From Candidatus Eremiobacteraceae bacterium (GTDB lineage: Bacteria > Vulcanimicrobiota > Vulcanimicrobiia > Eremiobacterales > Eremiobacteraceae): a stretch of 64,000 bases of DNA. A program made the translations under genes and the position numbers. The stretch lies in contig DATFYX010000071.1 of assembly GCA_035314825.1 (NCBI GenBank), positions 1-64,000 of the forward strand. The letters run 5' to 3'. Shown one piece after another: positions 29,887 to 39,601 of the stretch. The notes under the pieces are model-generated. The model saw only the letters and a list, made by a program, of their open reading frames with translations, made no database searches and had not been told where the DNA came from. Every line of letters starts with the position of its first letter. The stretch's first letter is position 1.

Positions 29887-29891
29887 GCTAA
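29865..29891 (+). promoter_or_regulatory. CIRCE-like operator (HrcA binding site)
   Basis: The sequence TTAGCACTC-N9-TAGTGCTAA differs from the CIRCE consensus TTAGCACTC-N9-GAGTGCTAA by one base. The spacing of 9 is exact. CIRCE is the operator of the heat-sensitive repressor HrcA and typically sits at dnaK and groE promoters. Its place at the promoter of an htrA-dnaK-grpE-dnaJ operon makes chance unlikely. No hrcA gene is in the window. Confidence 0.88.
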
Positions 29892-29985
29892 TGCCCCAAA
29901 CATAGGATTTTCGGACCACGATATGGGACATTCAAAACCCCAGAATCGTCCCAGGAACATCCATCGGAATTTTAGGTAAAGTAAT

Positions 29986-30003
29986 GCATGGGCGGTCCCA
30001 TGC
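29986..30003 (+). other. Leader hairpin 1 upstream of htrA
   Basis: Perfect 7-base inverted repeat GCATGGG-CGGT-CCCATGC in the 5' leader of the heat-shock operon. It could affect leader stability or translation; no terminator-like U run follows directly. Confidence 0.4.
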
Positions 30004-30040
30004 GCAGGCGCGGTGACCCGCCATTTTTTCGCATTTTCGG

Positions 30041-30057
30041 CCTAGCGCAGGGCTAGG
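30041..30057 (+). other. Leader hairpin 2 just before the htrA ribosome site
   Basis: Inverted repeat CCTAGC-GCAGG-GCTAGG ending 4 bases before the AGGAG of the htrA leader. The AGGAG lies about 15 bases before the ATG, farther than usual, so a structural role at initiation (for example temperature-dependent) is possible but speculative. Confidence 0.4.
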
Positions 30058-30080
30058 TTCAGGAGTAAGAACGACGTAAA

Positions 30081-31265
30081 ATGAGTTCCCCCACACGCAA
30101 CGCGCTGGTCGTCGGCCTGGTCGGCGTTCTCGTCGGAGCCGCCCTTGTGACGAACTGGCAGAGCCTCGTCGCGCGCCATCAAACGACGGCGATCGAGCCC
30201 GTTCCAACCGTCGCATACGCGGCACCCATGCATTCCGACGATCTCGAGCAGCGCATCATCGAGGCGGTCAAGCGCGCCGAACCATCGGTCGTCCTGATCC
30301 GCTCGACGCTGCACGGCCAGCAGATCGACCCCTTCAGCCAGTTCTTCGGCGACCAAGGGCAGGGCGGCGGCGCGCCGGGCGAGCCGTTCATCGCGCACGC
30401 CTCCGGCAGCGGCTTCATCATCCGCAAGGACGGTGACACCGCGTACGTCGCCACCAACGCGCACGTCGTGTACAGCGCGGACAAGATCGAAGTGCTGCTC
30501 GCCAACGGCCGCAAAGTGCAGGCCGAAAAGGTCGGCTCGGATATCCGCTCCGATCTCGCGGTGCTGAAAATCACCGGCTCCAATCTGCCGCCGGCGCTGC
30601 CGCTGGGCGACGCCAACGCGCTGCAGCAAGGCCAGTTCGTGCTGGCGATCGGCGAGCCCGAATCGTTCCAGAACTCGGTGAGCTTAGGCATCGTCTCGGC
30701 GCTGCATCGCACTGACATCACGGCGGGCGGCGACGGCACGTTCAACATCCCGTCGATCAAGTACAGCGACCTGTTGCAGACCACGGCGCCCATCAACCCC
30801 GGCAACTCGGGCGGGCCGCTGGTCACGATCTCGGGTCAAGTCGTCGGTATCGCGGCCGTCGTCGATCCGCGCGCGCAGAACATCGGTTTCGCGATCCCGA
30901 TCAACACGGCACAGCCGATCTTGGCGCAGCTCGAGACGCACAAGACGATCAGCCACCCGTACATCGGCATCGTGATGACCTCGATGAACGATCGCATCAG
31001 CAACTACCTCGGCTATACCGGCGGAAGCGGCGTCGTGGTCACGAATGTGGTCAGCGGCAGTCCGGCCGATAAGGTCGGTCTGGCGCAAGGCGATGTGATC
31101 GTCGAGCTCAACCACGAAAAGGTGAAGGATCCGTCGGACGTCGCCAACGCGGTGGCCAAGCTCAAGACCGGCGATAAGGTCTCGCTGCTGGTCTGGCGCA
31201 AGGGTTCGCTGACGCCGTTCGACATCACGCTGGCCGATATGCCCGAGCAGCTCCCGCAGAGCTAA
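30081..31265 (+). CDS. HtrA/DegP-type periplasmic serine protease with one PDZ domain
   Basis: A 394-residue S1C protease: N-terminal membrane anchor (residues 8-23), trypsin-like domain with the triad H128 (VATNAHVV), D158 (IRSDLAVLKI) and S243 (NPGNSGGPL), then one PDZ domain (about 290-385) with TGGSGVVVTNVVSGSPADKV. With a single PDZ it resembles DegS or actinobacterial HtrA more than DegP. It removes damaged extracytoplasmic proteins. As first gene of the operon, it places envelope proteolysis under the same heat-shock promoter as the cytoplasmic Hsp70 system. Confidence 0.93.
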   Translation: MSSPTRNALVVGLVGVLVGAALVTNWQSLVARHQTTAIEPVPTVAYAAPMHSDDLEQRIIEAVKRAEPSVVLIRSTLHGQQIDPFSQFFGDQGQGGGAPGEPFIAHASGSGFIIRKDGDTAYVATNAHVVYSADKIEVLLANGRKVQAEKVGSDIRSDLAVLKITGSNLPPALPLGDANALQQGQFVLAIGEPESFQNSVSLGIVSALHRTDITAGGDGTFNIPSIKYSDLLQTTAPINPGNSGGPLVTISGQVVGIAAVVDPRAQNIGFAIPINTAQPILAQLETHKTISHPYIGIVMTSMNDRISNYLGYTGGSGVVVTNVVSGSPADKVGLAQGDVIVELNHEKVKDPSDVANAVAKLKTGDKVSLLVWRKGSLTPFDITLADMPEQLPQS

Positions 31266-31296
31266 CACATCATCATAAGGAAGCAAGAGGAACTCA

Positions 31297-33177
<1,881 letters not shown>

Positions 33178-33186
33178 GAGCGACGC

Positions 33187-33768
33187 ATGCCTGAGCTCAA
33201 CCCGACCGACGAGTTCGATTCGCTCTCGAGCGGGCCGCTGCCGGGCGTCGATCCGGCCGCGGCCGACGGGCGCGCGGACGGCGAGGCGCGGGCGCAAAGC
33301 TCGCTTTCCGATCAACTCGAACAAGCGCGTGCGCAAATAGAGGAGCTACGCAGCCTCTACATGCGCGCGCTGGCCGATTTCGATAACTACCGCAAACGCG
33401 CCGAGCGCGACATCCGGGACCTGTCCGAACGCGGACGGCGCGATCTGCTCAAACGGATCTTGCCCGTGTTGGACAACCTGGCGCGCGCGGAAGAGTACCG
33501 CGCCGCCGGAACGCCGGCAGACAAGATCGTCGACGGCGTGGTGCAGACCTCTAAGCAGATGCTGTCGGCGCTGGCGGCCGAAAAGGTCCGCCCGATCGAC
33601 GTGATCGGCAAGCCGTTTGATCCTGCGGTGGCCGAGGCCGTCGCGACGCAGCCCGCCGCGGACGGCGTCGCGGACAACACCGTGGTGGCCGAGGCTGCGA
33701 AAGGCTATTATATCGGCGACGAGGTCCTGCGCCCGGCACAAGTCGTCGTCGCCAAGAGAGACATGTAG
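33187..33768 (+). CDS. grpE: Nucleotide exchange factor GrpE
   Basis: A 193-residue DnaK exchange factor. An acidic, disordered start is followed by a long coiled-coil helix (about residues 38-85, including [19 protein letters not shown]) and the C-terminal beta domain with [16 protein letters not shown] and the closing [18 protein letters not shown]. The TAG stop is the head of a long perfect palindrome (33768-33791). Confidence 0.95.
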   Translation: MPELNPTDEFDSLSSGPLPGVDPAAADGRADGEARAQSSLSDQLEQARAQIEELRSLYMRALADFDNYRKRAERDIRDLSERGRRDLLKRILPVLDNLARAEEYRAAGTPADKIVDGVVQTSKQMLSALAAEKVRPIDVIGKPFDPAVAEAVATQPAADGVADNTVVAEAAKGYYIGDEVLRPAQVVVAKRDM

Positions 33769-33791
33769 TCCCGGGCTCTCGAGCCCGGGAC
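33768..33791. repeat. Palindrome copy 3 between grpE and dnaJ
   Basis: Perfect 11-base arms GTCCCGGGCTC and GAGCCCGGGAC around a 2-base TC loop, preceded by the TGTA that with the first G forms the grpE stop TAG. It ends 9 bases before the dnaJ ATG, so a stable hairpin in the mRNA could lower dnaJ translation or protect the upstream 3' end. Confidence 0.85.
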
Positions 33792-33800
33792 CGTCTATTC

Positions 33801-34838
33801 ATGCCGCTACAATACAAAGACTATTACGAGATCCTCGGGGTTCCCAAGACCGCCACGACCAAAGAGATCAAAGCGGCCTATCGCAAGCTGGCCCGCAAGT
33901 GGCACCCGGACGTCAACCCGACCAAGAAAAAAGAGTCCGAGGAGAAGTTCAAGGAGATCTCCGAGGCCAACGAGGTCCTGAGCGACCCCGACAAGCGCAA
34001 GCGGTACGACACGCTCGGCCCGAACTGGCAGCAGCAGGCGCAGGACTACGGGTACGCAGGCCAGGGCTATCAGCCCGGCGGCGACGGCGTGCATTACGAA
34101 TTCCACGATATCGGCGCCGAGGGCGAGGGCGGCGACTTCTCCGACTTCTTCCGCACCTTCTTCAGCGACTTCAGCCCGCGCGGCGGCGGCTCTTCGTCTC
34201 GCACGTCGTCGCGCGCGTCCTCGCGCCGCGGCATTCGCGGCAACGATGCCGAGTACGGCATCGAGCTGACCCTGCGCGACGCGTACGGCGGCGGCGCGCG
34301 TCAGCTCACCGTCCAAACCCAAGCCCGCTGTCCGCGCTGCAACGGCACGGGGACGCTCAACGGCAAGCTGTGCCATGAATGCCGCGGCACGGGCACGATC
34401 AACGTCACCAAGACGCTCGACGTCACCATTCCGCGCGGGGTGCGCGACGGACAACGCATCAGGCTCGCGGGGCAAGGCGGCCTCGGATTCGGCGGCGGGC
34501 CGAACGGCGATCTCTACTTGGTCGTGCACATCGCGCACGACCCGATCTTCGAACGTCGCGGCGACGATCTGTACGAGGAGCATCCGGTCAGCGTCTATAG
34601 CCTCGTGCTCGGCGGCGAGACGACCGTGCCCACGATAGGCGGCAAGATCGACATGAAGGTTCCGGCCCTTTCGCAGAACGGCCGCGTCTTGCGCATCCCC
34701 GGCAAGGGAATGCCGAAGCTGGGCGCCGGCGGCAACGGTGATCTGTACGTGAAGCTCATGGCGGAGCTGCCCGCCAAACCCACCGAGAAGGAACGCGAGC
34801 TTTGGCAGCAGCTCGCAGAGATGGCCAAGGCACGCTGA
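33801..34838 (+). CDS. dnaJ: DnaJ-type co-chaperone with reduced zinc finger
   Basis: A 345-residue J-protein with a J domain at residues 5-72 ([23 protein letters not shown] at 35-37), a Gly/Ser/Arg-rich linker, a cysteine region and a DnaJ C-terminal substrate domain (about 200-330). Only two CxxCxGxG repeats are present (CPRCNGTG and CHECRGTG, about residues 176-197), instead of four as in E. coli DnaJ. That would allow one zinc site at most. This is natural in some DnaJ/CbpA intermediates. The stop overlaps the hspR start by one base. Confidence 0.93.
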   Translation: MPLQYKDYYEILGVPKTATTKEIKAAYRKLARKWHPDVNPTKKKESEEKFKEISEANEVLSDPDKRKRYDTLGPNWQQQAQDYGYAGQGYQPGGDGVHYEFHDIGAEGEGGDFSDFFRTFFSDFSPRGGGSSSRTSSRASSRRGIRGNDAEYGIELTLRDAYGGGARQLTVQTQARCPRCNGTGTLNGKLCHECRGTGTINVTKTLDVTIPRGVRDGQRIRLAGQGGLGFGGGPNGDLYLVVHIAHDPIFERRGDDLYEEHPVSVYSLVLGGETTVPTIGGKIDMKVPALSQNGRVLRIPGKGMPKLGAGGNGDLYVKLMAELPAKPTEKERELWQQLAEMAKAR

Positions 34839-35107
34839 TGGAGACAGGTGTGAACGCCGAGCTCTACGCGATCACCGCGGTCGTCGCGCAGTTCGAAGTC
34901 GCGCCCGAGACGCTCATCAGGTACGAACGCGCGGGGCTGCTGCGGCCGCTGCTCGTGAACGAGGTGCGCTTCTACTCAGAAGCCGACGTCGACCGGCTCA
35001 ACACCATCCGCCGCATGACCGACATCATGGGCATCAATCTCGCGGGCGTGGACGTCGTGCTGCGCCTGCTCGAGGAGATCCGGCTGCTCCAGCGCCAGCT
35101 CGAATAG
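34838..35107 (+). CDS. hspR: MerR-family heat-shock regulator HspR
   Basis: An 89-residue regulator with the MerR winged HTH (ITAVVAQFEVAPETLIRYER and SEADVDRLNTIRRMTDIMG) and the HspR-specific tail NLAGVDVVLRLLEEIRLLQ. HspR represses dnaK-type operons by binding HAIR inverted repeats (CTTGAGT-N7-ACTCAAG) with DnaK as corepressor. No clear HAIR site is visible before htrA, where a CIRCE-like site lies instead. Here the tail ends soon after the dimerisation helix, so the protein is short for the family. Confidence 0.88.
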   Translation: METGVNAELYAITAVVAQFEVAPETLIRYERAGLLRPLLVNEVRFYSEADVDRLNTIRRMTDIMGINLAGVDVVLRLLEEIRLLQRQLE

Positions 35108-35163
35108 CATCCGTCATCGGCGGATCGTCGTAGCGCTTCTACCGCTGAAGTGCGCCATGCGGT

Positions 35164-35535
35164 TCAGTTCGACGGGACGATGAATTCGACCACGGCCTGG
35201 TCCAGCGGCACATGGATCGCATTCGCCAGTTGGATCTTCACTTTGTGCGGGCCGGGCGTAAAGCCATTGATGACGATCGGCTCGTTGCTCCCATCCAACC
35301 AATGCCATGAAGCGTCATCAACGGTGACGTGGAGGTGACCGATTCGCGGAGAAACCTGGAGCGCGGCAGGGCCATACACCGGCACGATGTGCACATTCTC
35401 TGCGTAGTATTGGATAACGACCCGGCCGCCCTTGAGAGATTCTGCCAGCGGCGGATCGACGTAGATCTTGGCCGGCGCTTCGTCTTTGACCGGCTGTACG
35501 GCGGCGGCGCCGCGCACTTCTCGAACGCTCAACAT
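35164..35535 (-). CDS. DUF6130-like small protein
   Basis: A 123-residue protein with the pattern ALQVSPRIGHLHVTVDDASW, NEPIVINGFTPGPHKVKIQL and ANAIHVPLDQAVVEFIVP. I recall this as a family annotated as DUF6130 (related to DUF4399), small beta-sandwich proteins usually exported. No convincing signal peptide is seen from the ATG at 35535, so either the start is different or it is cytoplasmic here. It is divergent from the alpha/beta hydrolase. Function unknown. Confidence 0.65.
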   Translation of the reverse strand: MLSVREVRGAAAVQPVKDEAPAKIYVDPPLAESLKGGRVVIQYYAENVHIVPVYGPAALQVSPRIGHLHVTVDDASWHWLDGSNEPIVINGFTPGPHKVKIQLANAIHVPLDQAVVEFIVPSN

Positions 35536-35789
35536 GGCGGCTATAATCCTTTCGCGGTCGCGATGAAGGTCAGTCGAATTATGCTACGCCTCTATCCGCC
35601 GACGCGCAAGGGCACGCGTGTTCGCATCACGAGTCGCTTGAAAGAAATTGCAAATATCTAGTACTTATTGAGTCGCAGGTGTTCCGTATTGTGAAAAGAG
35701 AAAAACGCGACAGGTTTTCGATGCCAGCGCTGAAATACGCGACTTTCTGTGGATACTCGCAAGGCACCACGTTCCGAAAGGGGCGCACC

Positions 35790-36866
35790 ATGGATGGGGA
35801 CTTCAACCTCGACCGCCGCGGATTCTTTGGCACAGCTGCGATGACGATCGTTGCCGCCGAGCTCGGCATGCTCAAGCCCGCGAGCGCGCAGCCAGGCAGC
35901 GCTGTCGCTGCAGCTTCGGCAGGTGACGGAGGGGATCAAACCTTGCACCTCACGCCGTCTGCTCCAAAGAACACGTCGTTCGCGTCGATGAAGCAAGTCA
36001 ACGCGGGCGTTTTGAACATCGGCTACGCAGACGTCGGCCCGGCCAACGGTCAGCCGGTGATCCTGCTGCACGGCTGGCCGTTCGACATCCACGCCTACGT
36101 CGATGTCGCGCCGCTGCTGGCTCGGGCCGGCTATCGCGTGATCGTTCCGTTCCAGCGCGGCTACGGCTCGACGACATTCCTTTCGGCCGACACATTCCGC
36201 ACCGCGCAGCAATCGGTCTGCGGCGAAGACGTCGTCAACCTGATGGACGCCCTCAACATCAAGCAGGCGATCCTCGGCGGGTTCGACATCGGATCGCGGA
36301 CGGCGGCCGTCGTCGCGATCCTTTGGCCCGAGCGTGTCAAGGCGCTCGTGCTCGTGAGCGGCTACTTGATCGCCAACGTCCCAGCGAACAAGCAGCCGGC
36401 ACCGCCGAGGGCCGAATATGCCTTTTGGTATCAGTGGTATTTTTCGACGCAACGCGGCGTGCTCGGCTATACGCAGTACACCTACGATTTCAACAAGCTC
36501 GTCTGGTCGCTCCAGTCGCCGAAATGGCAGTTCACCGATGCGACCTATGACAACACAGCAGCGTCGTTCAAGAATCCCGATCATGTCGCGATGGTGATCC
36601 ACAATTACCGCTGGCGGATCGGCCTCGCGCCGGGCGATCCGAAATACGAGAGCTACGAGAACACATTGTACGCTGGTCCACCCATCACTCAACCCACGAT
36701 CACGATCGCGAGCGATTTCGATGGCGCGAATGCTCCTGGCACCGCGTACCGGAGCAAGTTCACCGGCAAGTACTCGCACCAGATCCTCAACGGCATCGGT
36801 CACGACGTGCCGCAGGAGGCGCCGCAAGCGTTTTCGGACGCGATCGTCACGGTGGCCGGCTATTAA
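35790..36866 (+). CDS. Tat-exported alpha/beta hydrolase
   Basis: A 358-residue protein with a twin-arginine signal (LDRRGFFGTAAMTIVAAELG) and a complete alpha/beta-hydrolase domain: oxyanion motif HGWPFD, GYRVIVPFQRGYGST, and a nucleophile elbow reading GGFDIGS, with Asp (about residue 165) in place of Ser. An Asp nucleophile is typical of epoxide hydrolases and haloalkane or fluoroacetate dehalogenases. The catalytic His lies in GIGHDVPQE. The start is fixed by AAAGGGG 7 bases upstream. The substrate is unknown. Confidence 0.88.
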   Translation: MDGDFNLDRRGFFGTAAMTIVAAELGMLKPASAQPGSAVAAASAGDGGDQTLHLTPSAPKNTSFASMKQVNAGVLNIGYADVGPANGQPVILLHGWPFDIHAYVDVAPLLARAGYRVIVPFQRGYGSTTFLSADTFRTAQQSVCGEDVVNLMDALNIKQAILGGFDIGSRTAAVVAILWPERVKALVLVSGYLIANVPANKQPAPPRAEYAFWYQWYFSTQRGVLGYTQYTYDFNKLVWSLQSPKWQFTDATYDNTAASFKNPDHVAMVIHNYRWRIGLAPGDPKYESYENTLYAGPPITQPTITIASDFDGANAPGTAYRSKFTGKYSHQILNGIGHDVPQEAPQAFSDAIVTVAGY

Positions 36867-36872
36867 AGAGAC

Positions 36873-38303
36873 TCATTGCGTCGGCTGCGCGTGCCAGAGC
36901 GTGATGCCCTGTGCGCCGAAACCGATGTAGTCGTAGGTGTGCGGCGACGTCCACAGTGCGATGCCGGGACGAGTGCTGATGAAGTAGCCGACCAAGGCGT
37001 CGGGCGCACGTGCCAGCATCTTGGCGTACGTGTGTCCGTGCTCGTCAGTCACCATGATCTGCGGCGTACCGTGCACCATCTGCAGCTCGGCATCGCGGAT
37101 CGAGCTCTTGCGGAAATGCACGCGCAGCGGATGCGTACGATCGTTCCAGAAATACCAGAAGCGGATGAGATTGCATGCGGCGTGACCGTAGTCCAACCGC
37201 AGTATGCCGGCCGGTAGCTTGGTGCCGTTGAGCTCGGCGTCCCCGATCGGCAGGTCTGCGAAACGAATGCCGGTCAGCGACGCGATGTCGACGGCCGCGT
37301 TCGGACAGCTGCGCAGCCGCCATGACAGCCAGTTCACGGCCTCGTTGAAATTGCTGACCGGGATGACGCGGACGCCGGGCGTATCACGGATATCGTCGTA
37401 GTTCTGCATCGGCACGAGGAAAATCGTCGCGCCTTTGCGTTTGGCGGCGATGATCTTCTGCCGCGCGCCGACGATCGGCAACACGTTGCCGTCGTCGTCG
37501 ATCACGCCGGTGCCGGCGACGCCTTCGCCGTGCGTGAGATCCGCATGCGTGAGCGTGCGATAGATCTGCAGCGCGAACATGAGACCGCTCGACCCGCCGC
37601 TTTGATACCACGGCAGCGTATAGGTCACGCCGATCGGGAGCTGGCCGATCTTCTCGAATTCGCCCAGCCTGATGCCGAATCGCGCGCGGCCGTCGATCGG
37701 CGCCGTCGTGCACCGCAACCGGAGCGCTTTGCCGCCGCGCACGACGTGGATATCAAAGGGCGATCCCAGCGGTTTCGCCTGCGCCGCGAGCGCGAGCGTG
37801 CCGGCCGCATCGATCGGCTCGCCATCCACGCTTACGAGTTGATCTCCCGGTTTGAAGCACTGAGGCTCATGTCGCTGTGGCGAGAGCGCGCCCACCGTGA
37901 AGACGTGTTTGAATTCGAAGGGCAGGCCGGCCGCGCGCGCCGCGACGATCTCCGCGCTGTGCTTGCCTTCTTCTTGCGACACGTAGCTGGAACGGATGAC
38001 GTCGAAATCGCTCATGGTGGGCGGCGCCAGCAGCGCACGCGGAACCACCTCGACGCCGGGCAAGAGCTTCGCGGCGATCACCGTCGCCGGACGCCCTGGC
38101 AATGGGATGATGGTCGTGTCGTACATCGTGCCCGGCGGCGGGCTTGCGCCGGCGACGTGCACCACGCGGTTGAGGTCTTCCGCCGCCCACGGGCCGATCA
38201 CGTAATACGGGAGCGGCCAGAATCCGAGGATGCCGGCGACAAGCGCGATCGGCACGGCTCGAACGAGGAAGCGCGCCAGCTTCTTGCGACGTTCGTCGTC
38301 CAC
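36873..38303 (-). CDS. Membrane-anchored PDZ-Lon (S16-like) protease with C-terminal extension
   Basis: A 476-residue protein with an N-terminal transmembrane helix (about residues 13-32), a PDZ domain (about 135-200, with CFKPGDQLVSVDGEPID) and a Lon-type proteolytic domain (about 205-330). The Ser-Lys dyad is visible: Ser in YQSGGSSGLMFAL (about 238) and Lys in VGARQKIIAAKRKGA (about 282), 43-45 residues apart as in Lon. The first 330 residues resemble YlbL-type proteins. The remaining 140 residues (from about 335) form an additional domain I do not recognise. No ATPase domain. Confidence 0.85.
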   Translation of the reverse strand: MDDERRKKLARFLVRAVPIALVAGILGFWPLPYYVIGPWAAEDLNRVVHVAGASPPPGTMYDTTIIPLPGRPATVIAAKLLPGVEVVPRALLAPPTMSDFDVIRSSYVSQEEGKHSAEIVAARAAGLPFEFKHVFTVGALSPQRHEPQCFKPGDQLVSVDGEPIDAAGTLALAAQAKPLGSPFDIHVVRGGKALRLRCTTAPIDGRARFGIRLGEFEKIGQLPIGVTYTLPWYQSGGSSGLMFALQIYRTLTHADLTHGEGVAGTGVIDDDGNVLPIVGARQKIIAAKRKGATIFLVPMQNYDDIRDTPGVRVIPVSNFNEAVNWLSWRLRSCPNAAVDIASLTGIRFADLPIGDAELNGTKLPAGILRLDYGHAACNLIRFWYFWNDRTHPLRVHFRKSSIRDAELQMVHGTPQIMVTDEHGHTYAKMLARAPDALVGYFISTRPGIALWTSPHTYDYIGFGAQGITLWHAQPTQ

Positions 38304-38390
38304 ACCACGCGGTTTTGCGCCGCGCGGAAGGCGACCTTCACGCGGCCCAGAACTTGACCTGACCCGCTTTCACCGGAGGCTCACGCACCC

Positions 38391-39545
38391 ATGCTGGCAC
38401 CCGAACGCAGCGCCGAAATGCTCGAAGCCGAGCAGATGATCCTCGACACCGTGCGCAAGCTCGTCAAAGAGAAGGTCGAGCCGCGCGCCGCCGAGATCGA
38501 CGCCAAAGGCGAATATCCCAAAGATCTGCGCGATCTGTTCGCCAAGAACGACCTGCTCGGCGTCGCATTGCCCGAGGAATACGGCGGTTTGGGCAGTTTC
38601 CTCACCTATGTGAAGGTCGTGGAAGAGATCTCCAAGGCCTGCGCTTCGTCGGGGCTGATCGTCGCCGTGCAGGAGCTGGGCGCGCTGCCGATCATGATCG
38701 CCGGCAATGACGCTCAGAAGAAGAAATACCTTCCCAAGCTGGCCACCGGCGAGTGGATGACGTCGTACGCGCTGACCGAGCCGACTTCGGGCTCGGATGC
38801 GGCCAACATGCGCTCCACCGCGGTGCGCGACGGCGACCATTACGTGCTCAACGGCACGAAGGTGTTCATCACCAACGTCGCAGTGGCGGACATCTGCATC
38901 TATTTCGCGATGACGAACAAGGAGCTCGGTCCCAAAGGCGCTTCTGCGTTCATCTGCCACACCGACGATCCCGGCTTCAAGCTCGGCAAGGTCGAGCACA
39001 AGATGGGCATCCGCGGCTCACCGACCAATGAGGTGGTCTTGGAGAACTGCCGCATCCCCGCCGATCGGCTGCTCGGCGAAGAGGGCCAAGGCTTCGGCAT
39101 CGCGATGAAGACGCTCGACAAGTCCCGGCCGGGCGTCGCGGCGCAGGCGCTGGGTCTGGCGCAAGGCGCGCTTGATTTCGCCGCCAAGTACTTGAAGGAA
39201 CGCGTCGCGTTCGGGAAACCGCTGTCCAAGCAGCAAGGCCTGCAGTGGATGGTGGCCGACATGGAGCTCGAGACGCAAGCCGCGCGCTTGCTGCTGTACG
39301 AAGCCGCGCGCAAGTGCGACGAAGGCGCGCCTGACGTCACCCACTGGGGCGCGCTGTGCAAGCTCAAGTGCGGCGATGTCGCGATGAGTGTGACGACCGA
39401 CGCCGTTCAGTTGCTCGGCGGCTACGGCTATATGACCGAATACCCGGTCGAGCGCATGATGCGCGATGCCAAGATCACGCAGATCTACGAAGGCACGCAG
39501 CAGATCCAGCGTATCGTGATCTCGCGAGCATTGCTGGGCAAGTAG
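38391..39545 (+). CDS. Acyl-CoA dehydrogenase 1
   Basis: A 384-residue flavoenzyme of fatty-acid or branched acyl-CoA oxidation. Family signatures are YALTEPTSGSDAANM (FAD-binding region), KVFITNVAVADI and AVQLLGGYGYMTEYPVERMMRDAKI. The catalytic base is Glu in ITQIYEGTQQIQR (about residue 363). This resembles the short-chain/butyryl-CoA group. CGGAGG precedes the ATG by 11 bases; an in-frame Met nine codons later is an alternative start. Divergent from the PDZ-Lon gene. Confidence 0.93.
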   Translation: MLAPERSAEMLEAEQMILDTVRKLVKEKVEPRAAEIDAKGEYPKDLRDLFAKNDLLGVALPEEYGGLGSFLTYVKVVEEISKACASSGLIVAVQELGALPIMIAGNDAQKKKYLPKLATGEWMTSYALTEPTSGSDAANMRSTAVRDGDHYVLNGTKVFITNVAVADICIYFAMTNKELGPKGASAFICHTDDPGFKLGKVEHKMGIRGSPTNEVVLENCRIPADRLLGEEGQGFGIAMKTLDKSRPGVAAQALGLAQGALDFAAKYLKERVAFGKPLSKQQGLQWMVADMELETQAARLLLYEAARKCDEGAPDVTHWGALCKLKCGDVAMSVTTDAVQLLGGYGYMTEYPVERMMRDAKITQIYEGTQQIQRIVISRALLGK

Positions 39546-39559
39546 CAACTTTTTGGCTG

Positions 39560-39587
39560 AGCGCGTTCAAGAGAACGCGCTACTACA
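39560..39587. repeat. Palindrome copy 4 between acyl-CoA dehydrogenase 1 and metE
   Basis: Perfect 9-base arms AGCGCGTTC and GAACGCGCT (39560-39568, 39573-39581) with loop AAGA, followed by ACTACA. It lies 15 bases after the dehydrogenase stop and 14 bases before the metE start. Confidence 0.85.
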
Positions 39588-39601
39588 AGGGGTCGTGATC
39601 A

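Noticed and set aside
35108-35163. Another copy of the dispersed palindrome (GTAGCGCTTCTACCGCT)
   Set aside because: It has a GTAGCG start and a weak inverted repeat (AGCG/CGCT), but the arms are too short and the loop different. At most a decayed copy.
35562-35661. 33-codon ORF upstream of the Tat hydrolase
   Set aside because: It has no ribosome site and no protein-like features, and probably lies in the leader of the hydrolase gene.
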